Shown: positions 47,078-55,500 of the stretch, one piece after another
Layout of the letters: the number at the start of each line of letters is the position of its first letter
Position numbering within the stretch: position 1 is the first letter of the stretch
Assembly (NCBI RefSeq): GCF_004564375.1
Contig: NZ_CP038267.1
Coordinates: 3,350,501 to 3,414,500 of the forward strand
Origin: Nocardioides euryhalodurans
GTDB lineage: Bacteria > Actinomycetota > Actinomycetes > Propionibacteriales > Nocardioidaceae
Length of the DNA stretch: 64,000 nucleotides
Direction: 5' to 3'
Made by a program: the position numbers and the translations under genes
The notes under the pieces: model-generated
Databases searched by the model: none
What the model saw: the letters and a program-made list of their open reading frames with translations, nothing else
Told to the model about the DNA's origin: nothing

Positions 47078-47508
47078 CAGTCCTGCTGCAGGTCGGCCTT
47101 GAAGCGCACCAGGTTGCCGGCCGGGTCGCGGAACGCGCAGTCGCGGACGCCGTAGAACTGGTCGGCCGGCTCCTGGAGGACCTCGGCACCGGAGGCGCGG
47201 ACGTGCTCGAACAGCGCGTCGACGTCGTCGCAGTGGAAGATCAGGGCGCCCAGGAGACCCTTGGCGAGCAGGTCGGCCATGGCGTCCCTGTCGTCGTCGG
47301 ACATCGGGCTCGAGCCGACCTGGTGGACGGTGATCTCCAGCTCGGGCTGGGTGGGGGTGGAGAGCGTGAGCCAGCGGTAGTCGCCGTGGCTCACGTCGGT
47401 CCGCACCTCGAAGCCGAGGACGCCGCCGTAGAAGGCCAGGGCCTTCTCGGGGTCGTCGACGGGCACGAAGCAGTTGGCGACCTTGAGCGATCCGGTCGGT
47501 GCAGTCAT
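47077..47508 (-). CDS. VOC family (glyoxalase-like) protein
   Basis: 143 residues. Two beta-alpha-beta-beta-beta units: VANCFVPVDDPEKALAFYGGVLGF and LIFHCDDVDALFEHVRASGAEVLQEP, ending CAFRDPAGNLVRF. Typical of glyoxalase/bleomycin-resistance-fold proteins; reaction unknown. ATG 47508 has an AAGGA SD; an alternative leaderless ATG at 47538, 7 nt after TAGCGT, would add ten residues. In operon with the NUDIX-APH gene. Confidence 0.85.
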   Translation of the reverse strand: MTAPTGSLKVANCFVPVDDPEKALAFYGGVLGFEVRTDVSHGDYRWLTLSTPTQPELEITVHQVGSSPMSDDDRDAMADLLAKGLLGALIFHCDDVDALFEHVRASGAEVLQEPADQFYGVRDCAFRDPAGNLVRFKADLQQD

Positions 47509-47545
47509 GGTGTCCTTCTCGGTGAGTGTGTTCGTCATGCCGGGA

Positions 47546-47551
47546 ACGCTA
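47546..47551 (-). promoter_or_regulatory. -10 hexamer TAGCGT of the VOC operon
   Basis: Places the transcript start at about 47538, which is itself an ATG; translation may start there or at the SD-preceded ATG 30 nt later. The hexamer lies against the 3' end of the AraC gene. Confidence 0.4.
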
Positions 47552-47980
47552 GGACGCGGAGGTCCCCGCGGGCTTCTCGGAAACTGACCGGTTGCGGACC
47601 GGCCGCGTGACGTCCTTGGCGATGCAGCCCGGGATCCCGCGGAGGTCGTCATGGGTGCGGGCGCGGTAGGCGCTCGGGGTCTCCCCGACGAGCTCGGTGA
47701 AGCGGGCGCTGAAGGACCCGAGCGAGGTGCAGCCCACGACCATGCAGACCTCGGTCACGCTGAGCTCGCCGAGCCGCAGCAGCGCCTGCGCGCGCTCGAT
47801 CCGCCGGGTCATCAGGTGGGCGTACGGCGTCTCGCCGAACGCCTCCTTGAAGGAGCGCTGGAAGTGTCCCGGGGACATGTGGGCGAGCCCCGCCAGCCGC
47901 GGCACGTCCAGCGGCTCGGCGTAGTCGCGGTCCATCAGGTCGCGCACGCGGCGCAGCCGGACCAGGTCCTCACGCTCCAC
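47549..47980 (-). CDS. AraC family transcriptional regulator, DNA-binding domain only
   Basis: 143 residues made almost wholly of the two AraC helix-turn-helices: VPRLAGLAHMSPGHFQRSFKEAFG and VTEVCMVVGCTSLGSFSARFTELVG, with ETPSAYR closing the motif. There is no separate ligand domain, only a short C-terminal tail, as in MarA/SoxS-like members. Likely regulates the VOC operon downstream or the divergent HbpS-like gene. GTG start after GAGAGG. Confidence 0.9.
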   Translation of the reverse strand: MEREDLVRLRRVRDLMDRDYAEPLDVPRLAGLAHMSPGHFQRSFKEAFGETPYAHLMTRRIERAQALLRLGELSVTEVCMVVGCTSLGSFSARFTELVGETPSAYRARTHDDLRGIPGCIAKDVTRPVRNRSVSEKPAGTSAS

Positions 47981-48026
47981 GGCACCAGCCTCTCATCCGG
48001 GTGACCCGTGGGGCAGACTGACGGAC

Positions 48027-48443
48027 ATGCTGACTCTCGACGACGCCACCGCTCTCTGCTCCGCCGCGCGCGACGCCGCCACCGCGATGGGGGTCCCGAT
48101 GTCCTTCGCGGTCATGGACCCTGCCGGTCACCTGGTGAGCCTGGTCCGGATGGACGGGGCTCCCTGGATCAGCGCCGACGTGGCCCAGGGCAAGGCCTGG
48201 ACCTCGGCCGCCTACGGCATGCCGAGCGCGGGCCAGAAGGCCAAGATGGAGCCGATGCCCAACTTCGCAGGTGCCCTGACCGCGATGACGCACGGCAGGT
48301 TCACCCCCCAGACCGGGGCGGTCCCGGTCTACCGGGACGGGCAGCTGCTGGGTGCCCTCGGCGGAAGCGGCGGCACCGGCGACCAGGACGAGGCCGCGTG
48401 CACGACCGCCGTGACCGGCGCGGGCTTCACCACCGAGGCCTGA
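48027..48443 (+). CDS. GlcG/HbpS family heme-binding-like protein
   Basis: 138 residues of a single GlcG/HbpS (DUF336) domain: PMSFAVMDPAGHLVSLVRMDGA, KAWTSAAYGMPS and GALGGSGGTGDQDEAA. Family members bind heme or sit in glycolate and diol utilisation loci. There is no signal peptide. It lies next to the 2-hydroxyacid dehydrogenase operon (converging with the HAD gene), so a glycolate-related role (GlcG) is plausible. CAGACT ends 7 nt before the ATG. Confidence 0.85.
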   Translation: MLTLDDATALCSAARDAATAMGVPMSFAVMDPAGHLVSLVRMDGAPWISADVAQGKAWTSAAYGMPSAGQKAKMEPMPNFAGALTAMTHGRFTPQTGAVPVYRDGQLLGALGGSGGTGDQDEAACTTAVTGAGFTTEA

Positions 48444-48455
48444 CCCGGCACCGGC

Positions 48456-49127
48456 TCACCCGAGGTCCGACACCGCGGCCGCCACGTCGACGGTGCTCGC
48501 GACCTCGTGGGTCGGCCGGGGCCCGTCCGGGTCGAGCTCGTGACCGGGCCGACGCAGCCGGATGGTGGGGATCCCCGACTCCAGGGCACCCCGGACGTCG
48601 CGGGCGGAGCTGGCGACGTGCACCAGCGGCCCCCAGCCGACGACGGCGCGCCGGTAGATCTCGGCGTGCGGCTTGTAGACGCCGAGCCGCTCCGAGGTGA
48701 GGGCGACGTCGTGGTCCACCAGGCCGGCCGCGGCCGTGGCCGCGAAGAGCGCGCCGTCGACGTTGGACAGCACGCCGACGCGGTGCCGCTCGGCCACGCC
48801 GGGCAGCCCGGTGGCCACGTCCGGCCAGAGCGGCCAGCCCGGCATCGAGCCGACCAGCGTCTCGAGGTCCCGCGCCGGGTCGCCGCCGATCCCGAGGGCG
48901 TCGTACGCCGCGACCAGCGCCCGCAGCGCCGGTCCGCGCCAAGGTTCCCACGTCGGGCAGTCCCGCTGCGCGGCCTTGTTGCGGGGGTCCCAGGCGTCGT
49001 AGACCTGCTCGCCCGTCACCGGCCAGCCGTGGCGTCGCGCCAGCGTCGCGAACGCCGCTGACCCGCCGGTCCGTGAGTCGATGAGGGCGGAGAAGAGGTC
49101 GAAGGTGACGACCTGCCCCGTGCTCAC
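48456..49127 (-). CDS. HAD family hydrolase, haloacid dehalogenase type II-like
   Basis: 223 residues. Nucleophile Asp in TFDLFSALIDS, motif II VLSNVDG, motif III Lys in GVYKPHAEIYRRA and the dehalogenase-type motif IV VASSARDVRGALESG. Type II haloacid dehalogenases make 2-hydroxyacids from 2-haloacids; a phosphatase role is also possible. The GTG start overlaps the stop of the FAD/FeS dehydrogenase (GTGA), so it would supply 2-hydroxyacid, or remove a phosphate, within that pathway. Confidence 0.85.
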   Translation of the reverse strand: MSTGQVVTFDLFSALIDSRTGGSAAFATLARRHGWPVTGEQVYDAWDPRNKAAQRDCPTWEPWRGPALRALVAAYDALGIGGDPARDLETLVGSMPGWPLWPDVATGLPGVAERHRVGVLSNVDGALFAATAAAGLVDHDVALTSERLGVYKPHAEIYRRAVVGWGPLVHVASSARDVRGALESGIPTIRLRRPGHELDPDGPRPTHEVASTVDVAAAVSDLG

Positions 49128-52036
49128 CGCCCGGTCACCAGGGCGCTCCGCACGAGCTCGACCGGGTGCAGCGCCCGTCGCTCGGTGCCGTGCTGGATCT
49201 GCTGCCGGCAGGAGACGCCGGTGGCGGCCACGACCGTGTCCTCGGGCTCGGCCCGGACGGCGGGGAAGAGCCGGTCCTCACCCACCTCGATCGACACGTC
49301 GTAGTGCTCGGCCTCGAACCCGAACGAGCCGGCCATGCCGCAGCAGCCGGCGTCGACCTCGGCGACCTCGGCCCCGGGGATCCTGGCGAGCAGCGCGACG
49401 GTGGCGGCGGTCCCGACCTCGGCCTTCTGGTGGCAGTGGCCGTGGTAGAGCACCTTGCGCCCGGCCAGCCACGAGTCGGGGTCGAGCACGAGGCGGCCGT
49501 CGTCGATGGCCTCCGCGAGCAGCTCCTCGACCTGGCGGACCCGCCCGCCGACGTCGCGGACGTGCGGGTCCTCGGGCAGCAGAGCGCGGTGCTCGTCACG
49601 CAGCGTGAACAGGCACGACGGCTCGCAGCCCACGATCGGCGAGCCCGCCTCGGACCCCTCGGAGAGCCGGCGTGCCAGCGCACCCGCCTGCTTCCTCGCG
49701 TCGTCGACCAGGCCCTTGGACAGGCTGGCGCGGCCACAGCAGCCGCCGCTCTCCAGCCGTACGGTGTGCCCGGCGGCCTCCAGCAGCTCGATGGCCGCCC
49801 GGCCGACCCCGGGCTCGGTGAAGCTGGTGAAGGAGTCGGCCAGGAAGGTCACCGGACCGGCCGAGCCCGGCGCCACGGAACGACGGCGGCCGTACCAGCG
49901 GGGGAGGGTCTCCCGCTCGAACACCGGGAGCGGCCGCTCGGGCGCGATCCCGATCACCCGACCCATCGCGCGCCGCATCCAGGCGGTACGGCCGGGGAGG
50001 TTCGAGAGCGGTGCAGTCGCGGAGCCGAGCCGGTTCAGGGTCCGGATCGCGCCGAAGACCCGTGAGCGCAGCGGTGTCCCGTGCACAGCGTGGCGGTGGG
50101 AGAGGGTCTCGCTCTTGAGGGTGGCGATGTCGACGCCGAGCGGGCACTCGCTCTTGCACGCCTTGCACATCAGGCACAGGTCGAGCACCTCGTGGAGGCG
50201 GTCGTCGGCGAGGGCCGCTGCGGGGTCCGGCTCGCTGAGGGCCTTGACCAGGGCGTTGGCCCGTCCCCGGGTGGAGTGCTCCTCCATCTTCGTGGCGATG
50301 TAGGAGGGGCACATCACCCCGGTGGTCGTCTTGCGGCAGGCGCCGATGTTCATGCAGCGGTCCGCGGCCCCCCGCATCCCGCCCACCACCTCGAAGTCGA
50401 GCGTCGTCCGGAGCGGACCGGGCTCGGGCAGGTTCGCGTCGCGGAGGTGGTCGGTCATGGCCGGCGCGTCGACGATCTTGCCCGGATTCATGATGTTGTC
50501 GGGGTCGAAGAGGCCCTTCACCTCGCGCATGGCCTCGTAGAGGTCGTCGCCGAACAGCTCGCGGTTGAACTCGCTGCGGGCGAGCCCGTCGCCGTGCTCG
50601 CTGGAGTTGACGCCGCCGCACTCCCGCACGAGGTCCTTCACCTCCACCGCCACGGCGCGCATCGCCGCCTGCTGGGCAGGGTCGGCGAGGTCGACGAACG
50701 GGCGGACGTGGAGGCAGCCGACCGAGGCGTGGCCGTAGAAGCCCGCCTCGAGCCCGTGCCGGTCGAGCACCTCCTTGAAGCGCTGCGTGTAGGCGCTGAG
50801 GTGCACCGGGTCGACCGCGGTGTCCTCGACGAACGCCAGCGGGCGCCGGGTGCCGACGGAGGCGGCCATCAGCAGGCCGAGGCTGGACTTGCGGACCTTG
50901 AGCAGCGCGGCCTGCTGGGCCGGCGTCACCGCCCGGAGCGTGTGGTAGCCGTGGCCGTTGCTCTGCCAGAGCGCGATCAGCCGGTCCAGCCGGTCGGTCA
51001 GCTCGGCGGTGTCGTCGCCGGTGAACGAGACGAACAGCAGCGCGGCCGGGTCGCCCTCGAGGCTCTTGCCGAGGTCGGCGAACTCGATCTTGCTGCGCGA
51101 CAGGTCGAGGATCGTCTTGTCCATCAGCTCGACCTGGGCGGGGTCGCAGGAGAGGGCGTCGGTGGTGGCGTCGATGGCCGCCGGGACCGAGGTGAAGTGG
51201 CCGACCGCGAAGACGGCGTGCCTCGGCTTCGGGACCAGGTCGACCACCGCCCTGGTCGTCACCGCCAGCGTTCCCTCGGCGCCGACGACGAACTTCGCCA
51301 GGTCGAACGGGGTGTCGTCGGCGAGCCGGTCGAGCCGGTAGCCGCAGGCGCGGCGCCAGAACGCCGGGAAGTCCTCGGCGACCGACCGGGCGTGACGCTC
51401 CAGGATCTCGGGAAGGCCGCGGTAGAGGCGGCCCTCGAGGGTGTCCGCCCGCGCCCGCCGCGCGCGCTCGGCCTCGTCGACCGGCTCGAACCGCACGGTC
51501 GAGCCGTCGGAGAGGACGACGTCGAGGGCGCGGACGTGGTCGATGGTCATGCCGTACTGCAGGCTGCCGCTGCCGGCGGAGTTGTTGCCGGTCATCCCGC
51601 CGATGGTGGCGCGGTTGCTGGTGGAGGTGTCGGGACCGAACTGCAACCCGTGGGGCGCGGCGGCCAGGTTGAGCTGGTCCTGCACCACCCCGACGTCGAC
51701 CACGGCCGTGCGCGCGTCGGGGTCGAGGTCGTGGATCCGGTCCAGGTGGCGGGAGGTGTCGAGCACCAGGCCGGCTCCGACCGTCTGTCCCGCGAGGCTG
51801 GTGCCGGCACCGCGCGGCGTGATCGGTACGCCGAGCGCGGCGGCGGCCGTGACGGCGGCCGCGATGTCCTCGGCGTGGCGTGGGTAGACCACGCCCAGCG
51901 GCCGGATGGAGTACATGCTGGCGTCGCGCGAGAACAGGTGCCGGGTGTAGTCGTCGAAGGCGACCTCGCCCTCGAGCTCGTGCTCGAGGCGGCGCTGCAG
52001 CTCGACCGACTGCTCGTCGTGCTCGAGGAGGGTCAC
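49124..52036 (-). CDS. Fused FAD-linked oxidase and iron-sulfur 2-hydroxyacid dehydrogenase
   Basis: 970 residues. FAD_binding_4 at about 40-260 (TPRGAGTSLAGQTVG, TIGGMTGNNSAGSGS), FAD-oxidase C-terminal domain to about 560, then Fe-S region with CMNIGACRKTTTGVMCPSY and CLMCKACKSECPLGVD, and two CCG domains (GGCCGRASLSKG; DAGCCGMAGSFGFE). The architecture combines GlcD and GlcF in one chain, as in YdiJ-type D-2-hydroxyglutarate/D-lactate dehydrogenases. Substrate could be glycolate, D-lactate or D-2-hydroxyglutarate; context favours glycolate. GTG start overlaps the aminotransferase stop. Confidence 0.9.
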   Translation of the reverse strand: MTLLEHDEQSVELQRRLEHELEGEVAFDDYTRHLFSRDASMYSIRPLGVVYPRHAEDIAAAVTAAAALGVPITPRGAGTSLAGQTVGAGLVLDTSRHLDRIHDLDPDARTAVVDVGVVQDQLNLAAAPHGLQFGPDTSTSNRATIGGMTGNNSAGSGSLQYGMTIDHVRALDVVLSDGSTVRFEPVDEAERARRARADTLEGRLYRGLPEILERHARSVAEDFPAFWRRACGYRLDRLADDTPFDLAKFVVGAEGTLAVTTRAVVDLVPKPRHAVFAVGHFTSVPAAIDATTDALSCDPAQVELMDKTILDLSRSKIEFADLGKSLEGDPAALLFVSFTGDDTAELTDRLDRLIALWQSNGHGYHTLRAVTPAQQAALLKVRKSSLGLLMAASVGTRRPLAFVEDTAVDPVHLSAYTQRFKEVLDRHGLEAGFYGHASVGCLHVRPFVDLADPAQQAAMRAVAVEVKDLVRECGGVNSSEHGDGLARSEFNRELFGDDLYEAMREVKGLFDPDNIMNPGKIVDAPAMTDHLRDANLPEPGPLRTTLDFEVVGGMRGAADRCMNIGACRKTTTGVMCPSYIATKMEEHSTRGRANALVKALSEPDPAAALADDRLHEVLDLCLMCKACKSECPLGVDIATLKSETLSHRHAVHGTPLRSRVFGAIRTLNRLGSATAPLSNLPGRTAWMRRAMGRVIGIAPERPLPVFERETLPRWYGRRRSVAPGSAGPVTFLADSFTSFTEPGVGRAAIELLEAAGHTVRLESGGCCGRASLSKGLVDDARKQAGALARRLSEGSEAGSPIVGCEPSCLFTLRDEHRALLPEDPHVRDVGGRVRQVEELLAEAIDDGRLVLDPDSWLAGRKVLYHGHCHQKAEVGTAATVALLARIPGAEVAEVDAGCCGMAGSFGFEAEHYDVSIEVGEDRLFPAVRAEPEDTVVAATGVSCRQQIQHGTERRALHPVELVRSALVTGR

Positions 52037-53199
52037 GGCTGCTCCAGGCGGGCCAGGGCCACGGAGACGCCGTCCTCCTTGACGGGGACCCCCGCGAGGT
52101 GGAGCCCCATCTGCACCCCCGAGAGCGTGCCGGCCAGCGTCAGGTCGTTGAAGTGGCCGAGGTGCCCGATCCGGAAGACCTTGCCGGCCACCCGGCCCAG
52201 GCCCGCCCCGAGCGACATGTCGAAGCGCTCCAGGATCACCCGGCGGACCTCGTCGGCGTCGTGCTCCTCGGGGAGCAGGATCGCGGTGAGCACGGGGGAG
52301 TGCTCGCGCTCGTCGGCGCACAGGATCTCCAGCCCCCAGGCCCGGACCGCCGCCCGGGTCGCCTCAGCGTGCCGCTGATGGCGGGCGAAGACCTCGGGCA
52401 GCCCCTCCTCGTCGAGCATCCGCAGCGCGGTCCGCAGGCCGTAGAGCAGGTTGGTGGCCGGGGTGTAGGGCCAGTAGCCGCGCTGGTTGGCCGCGATGAT
52501 CGGCTCCCAGTCCCAGTAGGAACGGGGCAGCGTGGCGGTCCTGGACGCCGCCAGCGCCTTCTCGCTCACGGCGTTGAAGCCGAGTCCCGGCGGCAGCATC
52601 AGACCCTTCTGCGAGCCGCTCACGGTGACGTCGACCCCCCACTCGTCGTGGCGGTAGTCGATGGAGCCGAGCGAGGAGATGGTGTCCACCAGCAGCAGGG
52701 CGGGGTGCCCGGCCCGGTCGATGGCCTGCCGGACCTCGGCCACCCGGCTGGTGACGCCGGTCGAGGTCTCGTTGTGGACCACGCAGACCGCCTTGACCTC
52801 GTGGCCGGTGTCGGCCCGGAGCCGCTCCTCGACGACCTCGGGGTCCACGCCGTGACGCCAGTCGCCGGGGACCAGGTCGACCTGCAGGCCGAGGGCCGTC
52901 GCCATCGACTGCCACAGCAGCGCGAAGTGGCCGGTCTCGAAGGCCAGGACCGTGTCGCCGGGGGAGAGGGTGTTCGCCAGCGCGGCCTCCCACGCGCCGG
53001 TTCCCGAGCTCGGATAGACCACCACCGGTCCGGTGGTGCCGAAGACCGGCCCCAGCCCGTCGAGCACCTCCCGGCCCAGCACCGCGAAGTCCGGGCCGCG
53101 GTGGTCGATGGTGGGCGCCGACATCGCGGCGAGCACCTCGTCGGGGACGTTGGTCGGGCCGGGGATCTGCAGGAAGTGGCGGCCGGTGGTGCGGGGCAT
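52033..53199 (-). CDS. Alanine/serine-glyoxylate-type PLP aminotransferase
   Basis: 388 residues, class V PLP fold. Landmarks: FLQIPGPTNVPDEVLAAM at the start, YPSSGTGAWEAALANTL, VDTISSLGSIDYRHDEWGVD and the PLP Lys in VSGSQKGLMLPPGLGFNAVS. This is the SPT/AGT group that transaminates glyoxylate to glycine using serine or alanine. First gene of the minus-strand operon with the FAD/FeS dehydrogenase and the HAD gene. ATG after AGAGGACC. Confidence 0.9.
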   Translation of the reverse strand: MPRTTGRHFLQIPGPTNVPDEVLAAMSAPTIDHRGPDFAVLGREVLDGLGPVFGTTGPVVVYPSSGTGAWEAALANTLSPGDTVLAFETGHFALLWQSMATALGLQVDLVPGDWRHGVDPEVVEERLRADTGHEVKAVCVVHNETSTGVTSRVAEVRQAIDRAGHPALLLVDTISSLGSIDYRHDEWGVDVTVSGSQKGLMLPPGLGFNAVSEKALAASRTATLPRSYWDWEPIIAANQRGYWPYTPATNLLYGLRTALRMLDEEGLPEVFARHQRHAEATRAAVRAWGLEILCADEREHSPVLTAILLPEEHDADEVRRVILERFDMSLGAGLGRVAGKVFRIGHLGHFNDLTLAGTLSGVQMGLHLAGVPVKEDGVSVALARLEQP

Positions 53200-53248
53200 A
53201 CCGGGGTCCTCTCGTACGACGTCAAGCGCGAAATCGCTCGGGATGTGG

Positions 53249-53277
53249 AATCTAGCCGCCACGGCAAAGGTCGGCAA
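53249..53277 (-). promoter_or_regulatory. Promoter of the glyoxylate operon (TTGCCG-N17-TAGATT)
   Basis: -35 TTGCCG at 53277-53272 and -10 TAGATT at 53254-53249, spacer 17. Predicted transcript start near 53242, leaving a leader of about 43 nt. Confidence 0.5.
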
Positions 53278-53284
53278 CGGCCTG

Positions 53285-53313
53285 TTGACGAGCGTATTCG
53301 AGCGTGCTGTGAT
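53285..53313 (+). promoter_or_regulatory. Promoter of matC (TTGACG-N17-TGTGAT)
   Basis: -35 TTGACG at 53285-53290 and -10 TGTGAT at 53308-53313. Predicted start near 53320, just before the palindrome at 53333. Confidence 0.5.
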
Positions 53314-53332
53314 GCTGCGTGATCGACGTCAC

Positions 53333-53351
53333 TATTCCAAATGACGGAATA
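53333..53351. promoter_or_regulatory. IclR-type operator site A, TATTCC-N7-GGAATA
   Basis: A palindrome with 6-bp arms. Its core TTCC-N7-GGAA recurs upstream of malate synthase. It starts 21 nt after the matC -10 and lies about 80 nt upstream of the divergent aminotransferase promoter. Confidence 0.65.
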
Positions 53352-53409
53352 CGCAGCTCGACTCGGTGACGCCGGCGGCAAGCCCGAACCCCTCGGAAGG
53401 TCTCATCCC

Positions 53410-54855
53410 TTGTCCCTCGAAGCCGTCTCCATCATCTCGCTCCTCGTGCTCGCGGTGATCTTCCTGATCGCCACGTTCCTCCCGATCCACATGGGCGCGC
53501 TCGCCATCTCGGCCGCCTTCGTCCTCGGCATCCTGCTGCTGCCCGGCGGGTTCAGTCCGGAGGCACTCGACGAGAAGTCCGGCGCGATCGCCGACGGCTT
53601 CCCAGGGGGGCTCTTCATCACCCTGGCCGGGGTCACGTTCCTCTTCGGCATCGCCAAGAACAACGGCACGGTGGACTGGCTGGTCCACGCGGCCGTCCGT
53701 TCCGTCGGTGGCCGGGTGGCCCTGATCCCGTGGGTGTTCTTCGGCGTCACCGCGGTCCTGACCGGCGTCGGGGCCGTGGTGCCTGCGGCCGTCGCGATCA
53801 TCGCCCCGATCGGCATGACCTTCGCCCGCAAGTACGACATCAAGCAGCTGTTGATGGGCCTGATGGTGATCAACGGCGCCACCGCGGGCGGCTTCTCCCC
53901 GCTGAGCATCTTCGGCTCGATCACCAACGACGTGGTGGCCGGCGCCGGCCTCGACGGCAGTCCGCTGTTCCTGTTCCTCGCCTCGCTCGTCTTCAACGTC
54001 GTTCTCGGGTTCGTCACCTTCGCCCTCTTCGGCGGGCGTCAGCTCGTGGGCGTCCGCGACGTCGGCGAGGGTGAGCTGGTCGCGGCGGACGGCTCGCCGG
54101 TGAGCCGGTTCCGCGAGGGGCCGGCCGAGCAGACCGGCCAGTGGTCGTCCTCGATGTCGAGCGCGTCCCGCAACGCGGAGCCGGGCGCGGAGGCCCCCGC
54201 GACGCTCGACGTCCACCAGGCGATGACGCTCGCCGGGATGGTCATCCTCACCCTGGGTGCGTTCTTCCTGCAGCTCGACGTGGGCTTCTTCTCCTTCCTC
54301 ATCGGCTCGCTGCTCTGCCTGGCGAACCCCACGATCACCAAGGGCGCGGTCGGCGAGATCGCCTGGCCGACGATCCTCCTGGTCTGCGGCATCGTGACCT
54401 ACGTCAGCCTGCTCCAGAACCCCGCGCTCGACCCGAGCGGTGAGCGCGACGTCATCACCTGGCTCGGCGACTGGGCGGCCGGTCTCGGTGCGGTCACCAT
54501 CGCCGCCCTACTGATCCTGTACGTCGGCGGCGTGGTCTCGGCCTTCGCGTCCACCACCGGCATCCTCGGTGCGCTGATCCCGCTCGCCGTGCCGTTCCTG
54601 GACGGCCCCGACGCCGTGCTCGGCGTCGTGGCCCTGGTGACCGCGCTGGCGATCTCCTCCTCGGTGGTCGACTCCTCGCCGTACTCCACCTCGGGTGCGC
54701 TCGTGGTGGCGAACGCCAACGAGGCCGACCGTGAGGCCGTCTACCGGAGCCTGCTCAAGTGGGGCTTCTCGATGGTGGCGATCGCGCCCATGGTCACGTG
54801 GCTGCTGCTGATCGTGATCGGCAACCAGGTGCTCGACCTGCCGGTCCTGCGATGA
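53410..54855 (+). CDS. MatC-type dicarboxylate carrier
   Basis: 481 residues and about 12-13 helices. The first helices (SLEAVSIISLLVLAVIF, LPIHMGALAISAAFVLG) match the MatC N-terminal family, with an internal hydrophilic loop of about 70 residues and a second half ending SSSVVDSSPYSTSGALVVA. The TTG at 53410 with GGAAGG 9 nt upstream is preferred; ATG 53341 is in frame but lies inside the palindrome and adds a polar, non-family extension. Likely imports malonate, malate or a related dicarboxylate. Confidence 0.8.
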   Translation: MSLEAVSIISLLVLAVIFLIATFLPIHMGALAISAAFVLGILLLPGGFSPEALDEKSGAIADGFPGGLFITLAGVTFLFGIAKNNGTVDWLVHAAVRSVGGRVALIPWVFFGVTAVLTGVGAVVPAAVAIIAPIGMTFARKYDIKQLLMGLMVINGATAGGFSPLSIFGSITNDVVAGAGLDGSPLFLFLASLVFNVVLGFVTFALFGGRQLVGVRDVGEGELVAADGSPVSRFREGPAEQTGQWSSSMSSASRNAEPGAEAPATLDVHQAMTLAGMVILTLGAFFLQLDVGFFSFLIGSLLCLANPTITKGAVGEIAWPTILLVCGIVTYVSLLQNPALDPSGERDVITWLGDWAAGLGAVTIAALLILYVGGVVSAFASTTGILGALIPLAVPFLDGPDAVLGVVALVTALAISSSVVDSSPYSTSGALVVANANEADREAVYRSLLKWGFSMVAIAPMVTWLLLIVIGNQVLDLPVLR

Positions 54856-55394
54856 CGGGAACCGGTGCCGGCGCCCGGCTGGTCCCCTACGGAGGCGCGG
54901 TCCCCGAGGTCGACCCGGAGGCCTTCGTGGCCGACGGGGCGACCCTCGTGGGCGCCGTCCGGCTCGGCGCCGGCGCCAGCGTGTGGTTCAGCGCCGTGGT
55001 CCGCGGCGACGGAGCCCCGATCGAGGTCGGGGAGGGCAGCAACGTCCAGGACGGCAGCGTGCTCCACTCCGACCCGACCTTCCCGGTCACGGTCGGGCGC
55101 GACGTGACGATCGGTCACCGGGCGGTCGTCCACGGCTGCACCATCGGCGACGGCGCCCTCGTCGGCATGGGTGCGGTGCTGCTCAACGGCGTCGAGCTGG
55201 GCGCCGGGTCGCTGGTGGCCGCCGGGTCGGTCGTGCTGGAGGGCACCGTGGTCCCGCCCGGGTCGCTGGTGGCCGGGGTCCCCGGCCGCGTGAAGCGTCC
55301 CGTGACCGACGCCGAGCGGGAGCGGATGCGCAGCGGGACCGCCTCCTACGTCACCCGGGCGCGCGCCTACCGGGAAGCGTCGTCCGGGGCGTGA
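54852..55394 (+). CDS. Gamma-class carbonic anhydrase-like hexapeptide protein
   Basis: 180 residues. Left-handed beta-helix repeats with FSAVVRGDGAPIEVGEGSNVQD, LHSD, and the zinc-ligand His pair in GHRAVVHGC, followed by MGAVLLNGVELG. Resembles YrdA/PaaY/CamH-type gamma-carbonic anhydrases. ATGA overlap with matC is unusual and suggests supply of bicarbonate or a proton balance linked to acid uptake; many such proteins have weak or no CA activity. Confidence 0.85.
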   Translation: MTGTGAGARLVPYGGAVPEVDPEAFVADGATLVGAVRLGAGASVWFSAVVRGDGAPIEVGEGSNVQDGSVLHSDPTFPVTVGRDVTIGHRAVVHGCTIGDGALVGMGAVLLNGVELGAGSLVAAGSVVLEGTVVPPGSLVAGVPGRVKRPVTDAERERMRSGTASYVTRARAYREASSGA

Positions 55395-55500
55395 GGTCCC
55401 GCCACGACCCGGTCCGCCCGGAGGGTGTGCCGGGGCCGTGCGGGGTGCGGGTCGATACTGGGCCCGGACCCGGTGGAGCCGGAGCCCTCGAGGAGGCCTG

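Noticed and set aside
53341..53409. ATG 53341 as matC start
   Set aside because: It lies within the operator palindrome and has no SD. It adds 23 polar residues not expected for MatC_N proteins; TTG 53410 has GGAAGG 9 nt upstream.
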